Assembly: GCA_019828565.1 (NCBI GenBank)
Contig: JAHDYR010000005.1
Coordinates: forward strand, 186,001 to 250,000
Origin: Carpediemonas membranifera
Lineage: Eukaryota; Fornicata
DNA length: 64,000 bases
Direction of reading: 5' to 3'
Below the pieces are notes generated by a model, which saw nothing but the letters and a program-made list of their open reading frames with translations, ran no database searches and was not told the origin of the DNA. A program made the position numbers and the translations under genes. Positions 8,739 to 18,366 of the stretch are shown in pieces. Position 1 is the first letter of the stretch. Every line of letters starts with the position of its first letter.

Positions 8739-11354
8739 GTGACTCAGGTTCGCATCAGACGTCGACAGAGACGAGTTAAACATGAGGCTGGGCAATTGTC
8801 TTCTGAGCTAATCCTTAACCTTTCAAAGAGGATGCTAATACCGAAGTGGACGCTATTACACGGCACTATTTATGCTCCTCAAGAGGATACTGGCATCAAC
8901 ACCATTCTATGCAGCGTGTACCTTTCCATTGACTCAGATAACGTCAGCACACATCGGTTTCGTGTTTCCAAAGCTCCCCAACGCCGTGAGTTCGTCCAGG
9001 TTGTTCAAGAGTTGCTCAGTGCAGGATATATATGTCGCCAGGATGTTTCAAAGCAGCTGTACCCCTCTCCGACTGCCACATCTATCGCTGCGGAGAAGAG
9101 GAATCACACGACTTACCCAAGAGCCTACGTGAAGCATACATCCGCAGTTGACACTCTCGCAGCCGAGAATGAGTGTCTACGGAAGCGTCTGGCCGACACG
9201 GAGCGCCTGATTCAACTAACGAACCAGCTCAAGTCCATCACAAACGGATACAATGCCGTTAACGACGAGATCCGCATAATGAACTCTCTTGCAGGTAGGC
9301 TTAACCTTGATATTGTGCGGATATCTCCTGTTACCTCGAAGATCAAGTCTCTCGCGTGTAATATCCAGAATATGGAGGAGATAGAATCACTTCTCCAATC
9401 TGACACCGCTTGGAGGAGATTTATCCGCAGTCACGTTCCCGCCAACATTCAGCACAGGGTAACGGCGAGAAGGTCTGATCAGGCCAATCAGGAATATGAG
9501 CTCGACCTCATCACCCATGTCGAAGCTCCTCTTGATGTTGTACGATCATCTATTCAGGGCGACTCGGCCCATGCAGAGCACGTTGCAGGAAAGATCGTCG
9601 TCTTCTATGACTCAGAGCAGGACCGTGAGACTCACTATAGCATCATGAAAGAGCAAGGCCTCACCCCTCGGATGCAGACGAGTGCAAGATATACCCATGT
9701 ATATCATGCATCATTTGATATCATGGAGTATTATCGCCAAGCGGTTGCATTCCCCGTATCGCTGGAGACGTCACGATCCGGGCGCAAGAGTGCAGCTCGG
9801 ACATTAAGACGACAGAGTCATTCCGCTGAGACGGGGACGATCCCACTCGTGTTAGAGGTGTGGGTCGATGCGTGGAGAGGGCTGACAACCGCTGTTAAGA
9901 TTCGTTTCCTCGACGACTCCCACAAAGTCTTTCCGTCTGGTGCGACTCCTCCTTTCCGGATTCTTGAATACAACGGCCCAGAAAGTCTCATCACTGAGCA
10001 TTTTGCCTTCATTGAACAGTCCATCGAGAGCACACACCGCGAGGTGCTGGAAGTCAGGAACACGGGTCTCCTCTGCCGAGTAACGCGTGTCTTTATTATC
10101 GCTGACCATCCAGCCATGTCCAAGGTTTGCGGGGCACTCATTGGAGGCAATTACCCCTCGCCATTCAGTCCCGTTCATTCGAAGAACAAGGGCTGGAGTC
10201 CCTTTGGTCGCACCCCGCGCTGCACCTTGGCAGATATCCTGCTGGCGAAGCATAAGTCACAGTTCGACACTATTATGGACAGAGAGGCCAAATGGGGATC
10301 CTTCTATAACCATCAGAAGAAGTGCATCGCTCCCACTTTGTTTGAGACGTCGACTGCGTCGCTGCCCAGAGACTGCGTCTTCTTATTCCCTCCAATCATG
10401 CATGTCAGTCATGACTTTGTGTCGTTGATTCATGCCATGTGCCGCATGTTCAAGCCAGAGCCAATTGACCCAGAGAGCGACCCTCGTCAAATTAAGGAGG
10501 TGAAGGCAAGGAACGCGATGCTAGCGAATCTGGCGTCGTTTGAGCCACCCAGCCGTACGACGGGCTGCAACGAGCAAGTCAAGGGGAGAAAGATGATAGC
10601 ATCGATTGGACTTAAGCTGCATCGTGCGTTCCCGCCACCCGTGCAGTCATTATTCATACTCGCTGCATACCTCCAGGAGCACTACTATTCCCACGAGGAT
10701 GTAACTGAGAACATGGTCGTGTGGCATCGCTTGACAGCACTTCTCGTGCACCTCTTCTCTGTGACCATGTGTCTTAGCACATCTAACACGGTTGCCCCAG
10801 ACATTCCGATCCGTCAACCATCTGCGACTCCCGATACGGCGCCGTGTGTTGATACACTTCACGGATTGGCGCGTATTGCCGCGCTGCCGGAGATACAAGC
10901 GAAGACTCGGGCCTCCTTTGGTCGAGTCATCGAAGAGTGCTTTGAACGTGATTTCATTGGGAATCAGGAGAGTCGAGTGCGATTGCGTCAGAACCAGACG
11001 GTTCTTGAGAGCACTATTCTGAAGGAGCAGGTTGAGTTGCTGTTCAGATGCCTTCGTGGAGTGATTTCCTACGGAAGACGCGAAACAGATGTCCCACCCC
11101 AGTCACCCCTGAAACTTATGCGCATTCATAAGTGTTGTAAGGATGCCAATTGGTGGCTTCGTATCCGGAGTGTGCATTCTAAGACGCTGACAGCGACTGA
11201 GTGCCAAAAGCTGCACATGGTGTTTACGAAGGAAGTCAACGGCCTATGGCGCACTGTCTTGTCGAAAGCAGACTGTAGCTTTGACTCAGACTGGCTGGAT
11301 GTTCCCATTCACGAGCAGGGACACACTCTTGATGTTTGCATATGCAAGAGATAG
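8739..11354 (+). CDS. Candidate transposase of the large TIR element
   Basis: 871 residues from a GTG-opened frame; the first ATG is 8832 (MLIPKWTLLHG), giving 840 residues. It is the longest gene in element 1 and lies nearest the characterised end, the usual place for a transposase. Residues about 145-215 look coiled-coil-like (ENECLRKRLADTERL). A central block reads IIADHPAMSKVCGALIGGN, which recalls the D-x-PA-x-K-x-CG segment of KDZ-type (Zisupton-like) transposases, and LHRAFPPPVQSLFILAAYL follows later. The C-terminus ends GHTLDVCICKR; decayed copies of this end occur at 48930-49075 and, as SLDVCICGKYE, at 49076-49198 in element 2. I could not identify a complete DDE set. The transposase role is inferred from position and weak motifs. 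Confidence 0.45.
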   Translation: MTQVRIRRRQRRVKHEAGQLSSELILNLSKRMLIPKWTLLHGTIYAPQEDTGINTILCSVYLSIDSDNVSTHRFRVSKAPQRREFVQVVQELLSAGYICRQDVSKQLYPSPTATSIAAEKRNHTTYPRAYVKHTSAVDTLAAENECLRKRLADTERLIQLTNQLKSITNGYNAVNDEIRIMNSLAGRLNLDIVRISPVTSKIKSLACNIQNMEEIESLLQSDTAWRRFIRSHVPANIQHRVTARRSDQANQEYELDLITHVEAPLDVVRSSIQGDSAHAEHVAGKIVVFYDSEQDRETHYSIMKEQGLTPRMQTSARYTHVYHASFDIMEYYRQAVAFPVSLETSRSGRKSAARTLRRQSHSAETGTIPLVLEVWVDAWRGLTTAVKIRFLDDSHKVFPSGATPPFRILEYNGPESLITEHFAFIEQSIESTHREVLEVRNTGLLCRVTRVFIIADHPAMSKVCGALIGGNYPSPFSPVHSKNKGWSPFGRTPRCTLADILLAKHKSQFDTIMDREAKWGSFYNHQKKCIAPTLFETSTASLPRDCVFLFPPIMHVSHDFVSLIHAMCRMFKPEPIDPESDPRQIKEVKARNAMLANLASFEPPSRTTGCNEQVKGRKMIASIGLKLHRAFPPPVQSLFILAAYLQEHYYSHEDVTENMVVWHRLTALLVHLFSVTMCLSTSNTVAPDIPIRQPSATPDTAPCVDTLHGLARIAALPEIQAKTRASFGRVIEECFERDFIGNQESRVRLRQNQTVLESTILKEQVELLFRCLRGVISYGRRETDVPPQSPLKLMRIHKCCKDANWWLRIRSVHSKTLTATECQKLHMVFTKEVNGLWRTVLSKADCSFDSDWLDVPIHEQGHTLDVCICKR

Positions 11355-11994
11355 TAAAGATCGGATTTAGTCTCGCGGTCAATCTCACGTGGCCCAGAGC
11401 AGCGTGCTCCTGGAATCAACAGGGCATAAAACACCCTGCGTATTCCGGTAGCACACCGTTCTGACTCACGTCCGTCTCTGGTTGTCGTACAGGTCTATTT
11501 ACGTGTTTGGTGATGGCGCTCCCTTAAATCTGCTTGAACAGCGTGTCGTGGCTGTCAGTATGCTGCATATGTCTCAGCGAGAAAGGAGTCACCAATCGCG
11601 TTCAGCTTTCTTGTTTCTCGCCTGATAAGGCTCGTAATATCGTTCAAGCGTGAATCTATGAAGTAATGGGACTGAATGGCCTCTATTGCGTCAATTTCCT
11701 GCGTAATCGTTGTTGAATGGTCTAGAATAGATGTTGCAGCTACTTCCAGCTCATGTTGCATGCTAAATGCTGTGTTTTGGACAATTGGTCGTGTTCAGGC
11801 AGAATTTTTTCGTGCAAAGTGCAGGCTAATACCCGTCCTTAAACTGTGGGATCAGCCGCTGGGTAAATATACTGAGAAAAAACCATATAGCTGAGTTCAC
11901 TGTCTTGTGCTGAATACGGTGGCGCCATTTATTTCTCTGAATCGTCAAGTTTTGTCAGCGTTGACCGCGCAAGACCGGTCGTCCTTACGCGATG
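11192..11994. repeat. Block shared, inverted, with 48283-49073
   Basis: The last part of the candidate transposase, the 68-residue ORF and the following spacer match the minus strand of 48283-49073 at high identity, with a small indel near 11220. This ties elements 1 and 2 together. Confidence 0.85.
11555..11761 (-). CDS. Small conserved ORF, 68 residues
   Basis: Starts MQHELEVAATSILDHSTT and is predicted helical with heptad-like spacing. The copy at 48516-48722 differs by three residues. The two copies differ by about three non-synonymous and two synonymous changes, so there is no clear sign of selection. It lies tail to tail with the candidate transposase in both elements. Function unknown. 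Confidence 0.4.
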   Translation of the reverse strand: MQHELEVAATSILDHSTTITQEIDAIEAIQSHYFIDSRLNDITSLIRRETRKLNAIGDSFLAETYAAY

Positions 11995-12134
11995 TCACCA
12001 ACACCATCATATTCTTCCCCCTGACATTCTACGTGTCCCCCAGTCTGGATTCGTGGTCTGCAATATTCACAGAGATATTCGCCTTCTCTTTCGCGAATTT
12101 GACTCTGATCAAGTCGAAAAACGAAAAAACGACC

Positions 12135-12252
12135 ATATCTCGAAATCTACACGTTGGAATCGGTACCAGAGTGATTTTGCGCATATGTACATCCCGTCAG
12201 CAGTCTGCAAAATCACTCTCGTACCGATTCCAACGTGTCAATTTTGAGATAT
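12135..12252. repeat. Subterminal hairpin of element 1
   Basis: Arms 12135-12180 and 12207-12252, about 42 of 46 positions paired, 26-nt loop starting GCATATGTAC. The corresponding place in element 2 (48032-48135) has a different stem sequence, but the same loop start and the same flank GACCATATCTC. Confidence 0.8.
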
Positions 12253-12364
12253 TGCTCGTTTCATCCTTTTGCCTTAACCTGCGTCGCAAAGAAGTCGAAA
12301 TCAGTGGTTAGACCGCACTGGACCTCTTGCAGGCTCTCTGCATACGCGCTTTAGTATGCAATGA

Positions 12365-12502
12365 AGGTATTCATTTTCCCGTAAATTGTTTAAATTCAAT
12401 GAATACTTCATTTTCGGTCCGGAAGAAATAGATAATCTAGGGTTTTTAGGCCCTAGATTATCTAGAAAAAATCGTAGATTATCTGCCGACTTTCACAGTA
12501 TG
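12365..12502. repeat. Right terminus of element 1 with iterons
   Basis: Reading inward: CATACTGT, then three copies of TAGATTATCTA (12475-12485, 12454-12464 and inverted 12429-12439), then AAATGAAGTATTCATT and AATTTAA. Element 2's left end has the same order. The iterons are near-palindromic and are likely transposase-binding sites. Confidence 0.75.
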
Positions 12503-13066
12503 TCGGGTAATCTTGTCGAGAACATGGCCGATTACGTGCTGACATTCAAGGAGACGTGTTCCTACTTCGGCGAGCTGCAGCCTCAAGCCAAGCAACTCGT
12601 GGAGGCGTTCGTCGCGGGAGTCCGCTATCAAGTCCTGAGAGAGCGAATCGGCGCCAAGAAGAAGAGCAAGGATCTGGAGGAGACCATGAAGGTGGCTTTT
12701 GAGCAAGCCCTGGAGGCTGAGAAGGGTAGACGTGAGGCGCAGCGTCAGTCAGTTGAGTCGAAGGGCGAGAAGACCAAGAAGAAGCATGAAGACAAGACGT
12801 CTACCAAGTGCCCCTACTGCAACAAGGTGGGCCACGATGCCACAAAGTGCTGGAAGAAGCAGAGGGACGAACGCAAGAAGGGTGTAAAAACTCAGGCTTG
12901 TTTCTCTCTGTCTTCATTTCCTCTTTGGTCGCCCGGGGGACCGCGAAGCGTCCTGAAGCCGTGGTGTGTGTAGACGGTCGCGACGTTAACACATTGCTAG
13001 ACACCGGGGCCGACGCAGATTTTGTCGACAAGACGTTGATCGACGAGTTGGGGTTCGCTTACTTAG
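12503..13066 (+). pseudogene. Gypsy gag-protease fragment
   Basis: Begins inside gag (GNLVENMADYVLTFKE, compare GNLIDNMAAYALAYKR in element E) because large element 1 is inserted here. A CCHC knuckle CPYCNKVGHDATKC follows. A one-base shift in an A run near 12890 separates gag from a protease with LLDTGADADFVD. The sequence stops at about 13066, where it joins DIRS sequence over shared bases GCTGGGTCGAGGG. It is a broken remnant; RT and integrase are absent. Confidence 0.75.
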
Positions 13067-13619
13067 ACGCTGGGTCGAGGGCACACACTACCTGGCTGAT
13101 GACACCCCCATCTGGCGAGTCATAGTCAACGGGCGCCTGAGCAGAGACAAACCGCTCACAGCCGCACACCTCCGACGAGTCGTGAAGGCGTTGTTCGGTC
13201 CACGGAAGGGTCTCCACAGCTTCCGTAAGGGGGCAGCGTCGGAGATGGCTCTCTCAGGAGTCCCGCTGGAGGTGATCCTCTCAATGGGCACATGGAAGGA
13301 CGTCACCTCCCTCCGCAGCTATGTCGCTGACGCCATCAGAACAAACGAGGACCTCACCAGGAGGATGAACCTCAGCCTTCTCGGGCCCCACTTTTAACCA
13401 CCCCCTCCATTAAACATCCGCGTTCGAGGGGAACGGCCGAGGCGAGACGGACTCGCCGGCCTGGATTCATCATTAATTCTTAACTCTGGTCGAGGCGAGA
13501 TAGACTCGCCGGCCCAAAGCCTTAGTCCCACAGGGACGTCTTGCGGGATTGTCCCATTTTGGTTGGATTTAAGAGGAGGGCTCTCTGTTATAGAGCCACA
13601 CTTTGTGGATCCTAGGCCA
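13067..13619 (+). repeat. Copied 3' end of DIRS-1
   Basis: Matches 39893-40379: the last 107 residues of the tyrosine recombinase (HSFRKGAA, GTWKDVTSLRSYV) and the 3' non-coding tail ending CACTTTGTGGA. This copy has about 53 extra bases from duplication of a GAGGCGAGA...CTCGCCGGCC unit. In both places a DIRS-2-like element starts right after it. Confidence 0.85.
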
Positions 13620-13781
13620 GCTCCAGTACTTCTCCGACACCTGAGTTTCACATGAGCTCACGGGCACCCTGGAGTGCCGAGGCGCGGGCGAGACCCCAGC
13701 GGGACCGGGTCGCCGTGCTAAGAGGTTGGATCTGGTGGCAGTTTCGGATACGAATCGAGGTGATTCGATCCGGGAGAATCG

Positions 13782-14236
13782 ATGGCGCAATCGACTGAAA
13801 ATGGAGTCAGACCAAGAGAAATGGCGGAAGAGATCGCCACGTCCACACAAGGACAGCAAATTGAGGTCGAAACAATCGTAGAAACTACCGAAAACGATCA
13901 GACCAGCAGAATCGCCGATCGGGTCACTTCTTCCATCGCGCCAGCTCTAAGCGCGCTTTCCGAACGGCTTCAGCGGCTCGAAGGCGCGTCACGTACCGCT
14001 AACGAGGAACAACTGCTTGTAGATCCGTTTACTCTCACGCTCGAGCTTCCTTCTCGCTTCGGCTTACGCGATGAGGCCCGCTTCCTCCGAGAGCTGATGC
14101 GTGATTGGCGCTTACAGGTTCTCGATGAACAAGGTCTCGAGCTACGCCTTCTCGCACGCTACAAGCTCCTCATGGTCAAGGACGAGTACGACGACGCCAC
14201 TTCTGACCGTGCCGCTAACCTCCTGCGGGCCACTAC
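13782..14236 (+). pseudogene. DIRS-3 gag-like gene, 5' part
   Basis: Starts MAQSTENGVRPREMAEE. It has a coiled-coil stretch (SALSERLQRLEG) and the conserved block RFGLRDEARFLRELM, then LLARYKLLMVKDEYDD, shared with DIRS-1 and DIRS-2. Element A is inserted after LLRATT. The frame continues across the insertion at 20374 to a basic end (KSKGARKARSFRG) and a TAA at 20480-20482, giving 187 residues once the 4-bp duplication is counted once. Likely nucleic-acid-binding structural protein. Confidence 0.7.
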
Positions 14237-14338
14237 TGTGGGTTCGTGAGAACAAAGCTTTACAAAGAATAGAGCTCGACACCCATGTGTCGAGCTGGAC
14301 GACTCAAGACTATTAAATAATCTATTGATGAACCAACA
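14237..14338 (-). repeat. 3' LTR of element A
   Basis: 102 bp, TG...CA, identical to 20268-20369. It contains a perfect 10-bp stem AGCTCGACAC/GTGTCGAGCT with a 4-nt loop, probably important in the transcript (R region or terminator). Confidence 0.9.
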
Positions 14339-15102
14339 CTTCCCTCCCATGCTCCGGTAGAGCATCAAAAAACTCAACACTATTATGAAGGGTGTGCTAG
14401 GTGCTTGGTCCGGGTGAATTGCCCAGATACAAGCTCCAGTAACCGTCGCTTCCATGGGGACTCGCCATGGAGCCGGAGTTGGCAATGGACTAAGCCCTAT
14501 TGCCTGAACCGTTGTGAGCTCGGGACTTTCGAGTTCACCGGATACCCGTTGACCAGACTGGCTATAGAAACCCTGAGTCTTATGCCCGGCGTGATGTCAA
14601 GTCACGTTTCTGAGATATGCTTACCTCACTACCAAATCTAAATTACCTAATATTATCTGATCAAATCTTGCGTGGTACCACTGTATTAGCGCGCTATGTT
14701 ATGGGTATCCTTACCTGGGGTCCTGCCCTCTTGAAAGTCTTTGAAACATACCCGACGATTCTGAAAGGGTCAAATGGCGCACTTTTAGGTGCCATCGATG
14801 TCCCCATGTCAATTCTTACCAGAGGTTGGTTACATTCCGCCTAATCTTACACGGCGTTCAAAAAACGGGTTAAGAGGCTCCAATTCCTTCTCGTTCGCGA
14901 GATATGGCACTTTTTCGTTTTGCACCGCCGGAAACACTTTTTGGATCCCGAAAACGCGGCTATATTGAATAACAACATCAGTTCCACCATGTAAACAACT
15001 CTATGTTCCACTTCTGAACAGCATTGTTGCGTAACCATTGCGTTTCATCGATTTCGCATTTTTTGCTTTCTGGAAAGTCGACTTTCTAGACGATCACAGC
15101 TC
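14339..15102. other. Non-coding 3' region of element A
   Basis: Starts with the polypurine tract on the minus strand. The rest has no conserved ORF and probably holds the promoter of the antisense ORF. No motif was recognised. Confidence 0.5.
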
Positions 15103-16224
15103 ATGGGGGATTTCGACGCCGCTGTGGAAACTATTCTAAATCGTCTTACGACTAACACTTCGAGAATGCAATTTTGCCGTCTCCTCCGTCGCCATATCTC
15201 TGAAACTGGTTCCTACCTCGAGCTGTTCACCCCTTACCAGCCGCGACGTGCTCCTAGGCGCCAAAACGTCCCTAATGTCCCAGAGGAACTTGCTGGCGCC
15301 GTAACCAGTTCTGCATCTGACAGCGAGAGCGTTAACGCCGTCGACCTACGCTACCTTCCGGCTTCTCCTGACCCAACCGACAATGAGTCTGACTCCGAGT
15401 CGGACGACACCCCGCCATCCCTCTCTGGCTACGTGGAACTCGTCACCCGGCAGGCAGTCAGCTACTACTGGAACTCTACCCGGACTGAGTTACTGCTGCT
15501 CACCGACAACCGGCTGCACTCTTACACCCGCGCTTCCGCTGCAGTGCACTCGCATGACGCCGGCGCTGATCTCTGCCGTGACGCTATCGTACTCCAGGCG
15601 ATGTCGGCTTACCTCTCCATACGTCGCGATTCGACTGATGCTGCCATCGTTTCAGCCTACCTCACTGCTGTTCGAGACAAACGCGCGTATGTGCCGAACG
15701 CGCTCAAGCAAGAGATCGAGAATCGCTCTGGCCTCAGCATCGTCACCATGCGTCCTCATGTCTTCCGTGCTGTCATGCTCGGCCACGATGTCAACCTATA
15801 TTTTGTGCTGCACATGGGAGAGGCCCTCGGTATCCTCACCCGCGCTGATTGCGCTGAGTTCGCTCGTCAGTACTTCGCTCGCATGCGTAGCGGCGCTTCC
15901 TTCGACGACGCAGAGTTCAGTCTTCTGTCAGGCTTCATGCCGGTTACTGCTGACCGCGCCCCGTCGCTGACTCTGCAAGACATGACTTCTGCAGCCTTCA
16001 CGGTCTCGCGTGTTTGGCATTATCGTTTTGACGCCCCTGGTCTTCTGCGCCTGCATGTCAGTTATGAGGAATGCCCCAATGTGAGCAGCATTGCCATCGC
16101 TACTCGGCGCATGCAGACTCACCCTGCCGTTGCCCAGTTCCTCACTGAGCATCTGTCTTACGAGTCTTACCTCGCCGACGACGTTGCCCTCGATGGTAAC
16201 GTCCGTTGTGACACTTGCGAATAA
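15103..16224 (+). CDS. Antisense ORF of element A, 373 residues
   Basis: A complete frame on the strand opposite to gag-pol, starting MGDFDAAVETILNRLTTN and stopping about 25 bp from the end of integrase. Residues 55-110 are acidic and Ser/Asp-rich (SDSESDDTPP), the remainder globular. The C-terminal region (FTVSRVWHYRF, then QFLTEHLSYESYLADDV) resembles the smaller antisense ORF behind element D (YTVTCVVRHEF, then YLAEHDLERHADASW). No signal peptide or membrane segment is apparent, so it is not env-like. Antisense ORFs in this position are known in some plant Gypsy elements. Function unknown. Confidence 0.6.
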   Translation: MGDFDAAVETILNRLTTNTSRMQFCRLLRRHISETGSYLELFTPYQPRRAPRRQNVPNVPEELAGAVTSSASDSESVNAVDLRYLPASPDPTDNESDSESDDTPPSLSGYVELVTRQAVSYYWNSTRTELLLLTDNRLHSYTRASAAVHSHDAGADLCRDAIVLQAMSAYLSIRRDSTDAAIVSAYLTAVRDKRAYVPNALKQEIENRSGLSIVTMRPHVFRAVMLGHDVNLYFVLHMGEALGILTRADCAEFARQYFARMRSGASFDDAEFSLLSGFMPVTADRAPSLTLQDMTSAAFTVSRVWHYRFDAPGLLRLHVSYEECPNVSSIAIATRRMQTHPAVAQFLTEHLSYESYLADDVALDGNVRCDTCE

Positions 16225-16249
16225 ACAGTTTCTGATGCTTGGGGGCCAT

Positions 16250-17328
16250 TTATTCGGCCTTCCCCAGATATATATCCAACGCTTCGCATCCCTTAACGTT
16301 CTGGTACGGCTCCCACGTATCTTCCGAAGGCTCGTACCCTGCCCATCGGACGTGGAACTGCCGATCGCTGAGTCTGCGCTCATGCGTTGCTTCGTATATC
16401 GACTCCACGACATACTCGCCGATCGTCACTGCTGCTAGCTCTTGGGCATGTTGCATGGACAGCTCGCCTGAAAATGGTCTGACCCTCTCGGACGCGACCT
16501 GGAATTCGGTCCTCGTATTGACATCTCTAACCCAGTAACCAACAGGAAAGTCATTCCTCATGATAGGCTGGATCAGTTGCATGGGGCCTCGCCACCCTGC
16601 AGCCAACTTTGATGGTGGCCCATTCGGGTATTTGACCAATACAAACTCAGACGTAATTGGTTCAGGAGGGGGCAGCTTGCTGAGAGCGTCAGCGTGCATT
16701 GCCTTAATACGTGCTTCAGCGAGCTCTCGAGCGAGTTTGGCAGCAGCTACGTTGCTCGCTGGTTGGCTGACCGCCTTCTCACCCAGTTCTTTGACGATTA
16801 GCATGTCGGCCGGTACGCGCAGATCACTACCAAAAATCACCTCTGCTGGGGTTAAACGCGTTGCTGAGTGTGGTGTCGCGTTGACAATGTACTGTGCAAC
16901 TGGCAACGACTCCGACCACAGCTCCGACCTCAGCTCGTACTGCCGCGCCCTCAGAATACGCTCGACTCTGCTGTTCGCTCGTTCGACCACTCCATTTGAC
17001 TGTGGATGATATGGAGTGGTTGTATGGATTGAAAAGCCAACTCGGACGGACAAGTCCTTGAACAGCTTGTTGACAAACTGCTTGCCTCCGTCTGTTTGGA
17101 GGACTCGAGGGACTCCATACCTGAGTATCCACTGGTCAGCAAATGCTCTGACAGCTTCGTCGGCTCTCGTTGTCTTCAGCGGAATGAGCTCGGTCCACCT
17201 CGAAGCCATATCGACTACTACTAAAAATGAACTTGTATCCGAGCGACTCGGGCAACGGACCGATAGTGTCCATTGCTACCTTCATGAACGGCCTGAGTCC
17301 GGCTGTATGTAAGTATGCCCTGGCGGCT
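16250..17328 (-). pseudogene. Element A integrase with chromodomain
   Basis: Continuous from 17209; the first 40 residues are cut off by one extra base in an A run at 17223-17227. DDE motifs are DTIGP, TDGGKQF and NGVVERANSR with the usual Gypsy spacing. The C-terminus has the chromodomain FHVRWAGYEPSEDTWEPYQN, which in chromoviruses guides integration to chromatin. The copy in B is intact in this part apart from its end. Confidence 0.85.
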
Positions 17329-18366
17329 TCAGCTGGTTTTTGCTGTGAGTTGACATACCGGACATCTGTCGATCACCCTCGCCACCTGATCCACGGGCGC
17401 CCTCTTGCCTTGTGTCCTCAAGAATTGTATCGTGGTATGCAGTGGCAGGTGAGCTTGCCCGTGTCTGTGTGCCTCAGCTATCTCCGTCTCAGACGCCACT
17501 GGCAACCGATCTGCCGATGCCGCAAACACGCGACTGAGACCATCGGCTGCACTGTTATCCACTCCGGCCACATGTTTGATCGTGAAATCAAGATCAGATA
17601 TTGATTCGTACCACCGTTGAACCTTGGAGTTGGAAGAACGCGACATAAACACAAGATTGCGATGATCAGTCAGCAATGTGAATGGTGTCCAACACAAGAA
17701 CCTGCGCCACCTCTGCAACGCGGAAACGATTGCATACGCCTCCTGTTCAATTGTGCTCCATCTCGTCTGCACATCGTTGAAAGACTTGCACATGTATGAC
17801 ACCGGCTTACCGTCTTGTAGCAACACTCCGCCAATTCCAAGGTCTGACGCGTCAGTCATGACGACGTGCTCACGGGTAACATCGAAGTGTTCGAGGGCGG
17901 GAGCCTGACACAGCAGATCTTTGACCTGCGCCAAAGCCTCGACCTGATCGCTGCCGTCGGGAGGTGCCTTGCCACACGCGGCTTGAGCTAAAGGGTGCAC
18001 GATCCTCGAAAAACCTGGCACAAAATCTCTCATGAAGTTCAAGAATCCCATTAGGGCTTGAGCGGCCTTCTTCGTCTTCGGGACACGCAGCGTCTCAACA
18101 TCCCGAATGCGGTCTGGCGCAATTCTAAATCCTGTACCCGACACCACCCAGCCTAAGAACTCGACTTCTGCGAGTCCAAAGTGTGACTTCTCCTTGTTGA
18201 GGCTGAGTTTCAACTCTTCGGCCCTCGCCAACACCTTGTTCAAGTTGGACAAGTACTCTTGCTCTGTGCGGCCGAAAATTATAATGTCGTCAATATATAT
18301 GATACACGCGGTACCAAGTAGATCGTGGAATCCCCGTTCAATTGCAAACTGGAAATGCGCCCCAGC
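17329..18366 (-). pseudogene. Element A RT (second half) and RNase H
   Basis: Contains the RT catalytic box YIDDIIIFGR, the motif EVEFLGWVVSGTG, RNase H (MTDASDLGIGG, then LLTDHRNLVFM) and the integrase zinc-binding end CPVCQLTAK. It is separated from the first RT half by an extra A (18368-18373), and from integrase by an extra A at 17336-17340; B has one base fewer at each site. Confidence 0.85.

Larger units (their letters stand above)
1..12502. mobile_element. Large TIR element 1 (left end outside window)
   Basis: Only the right end is in the window. It ends in ACAGTATG at 12495-12502, preceded by iterons of TAGATTATCTA and a 46-bp-armed hairpin. The flank beyond 12502 is the interior of a Gypsy gag gene, so this is an insertion. 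Cargo, left to right: an inverted copy of an acidic-tail gene end, an OTU-like protease gene (minus), the acidic-tail gene (plus) with a tandem copy, a zinc-finger gene (minus), an 871-residue candidate transposase (plus) and a 68-residue ORF (minus). The terminus, hairpin, 68-residue ORF and OTU module recur in element 2 at 47775-56694, so both belong to one family. I do not recognise the superfamily. No DNA polymerase B, capsid or helicase was seen, which argues against a Polinton. Confidence 0.7.

Noticed and set aside
15103-16224. Envelope gene in element A
   Set aside because: The ORF is antisense to pol and has no signal peptide, membrane span or cleavage site that I can see.
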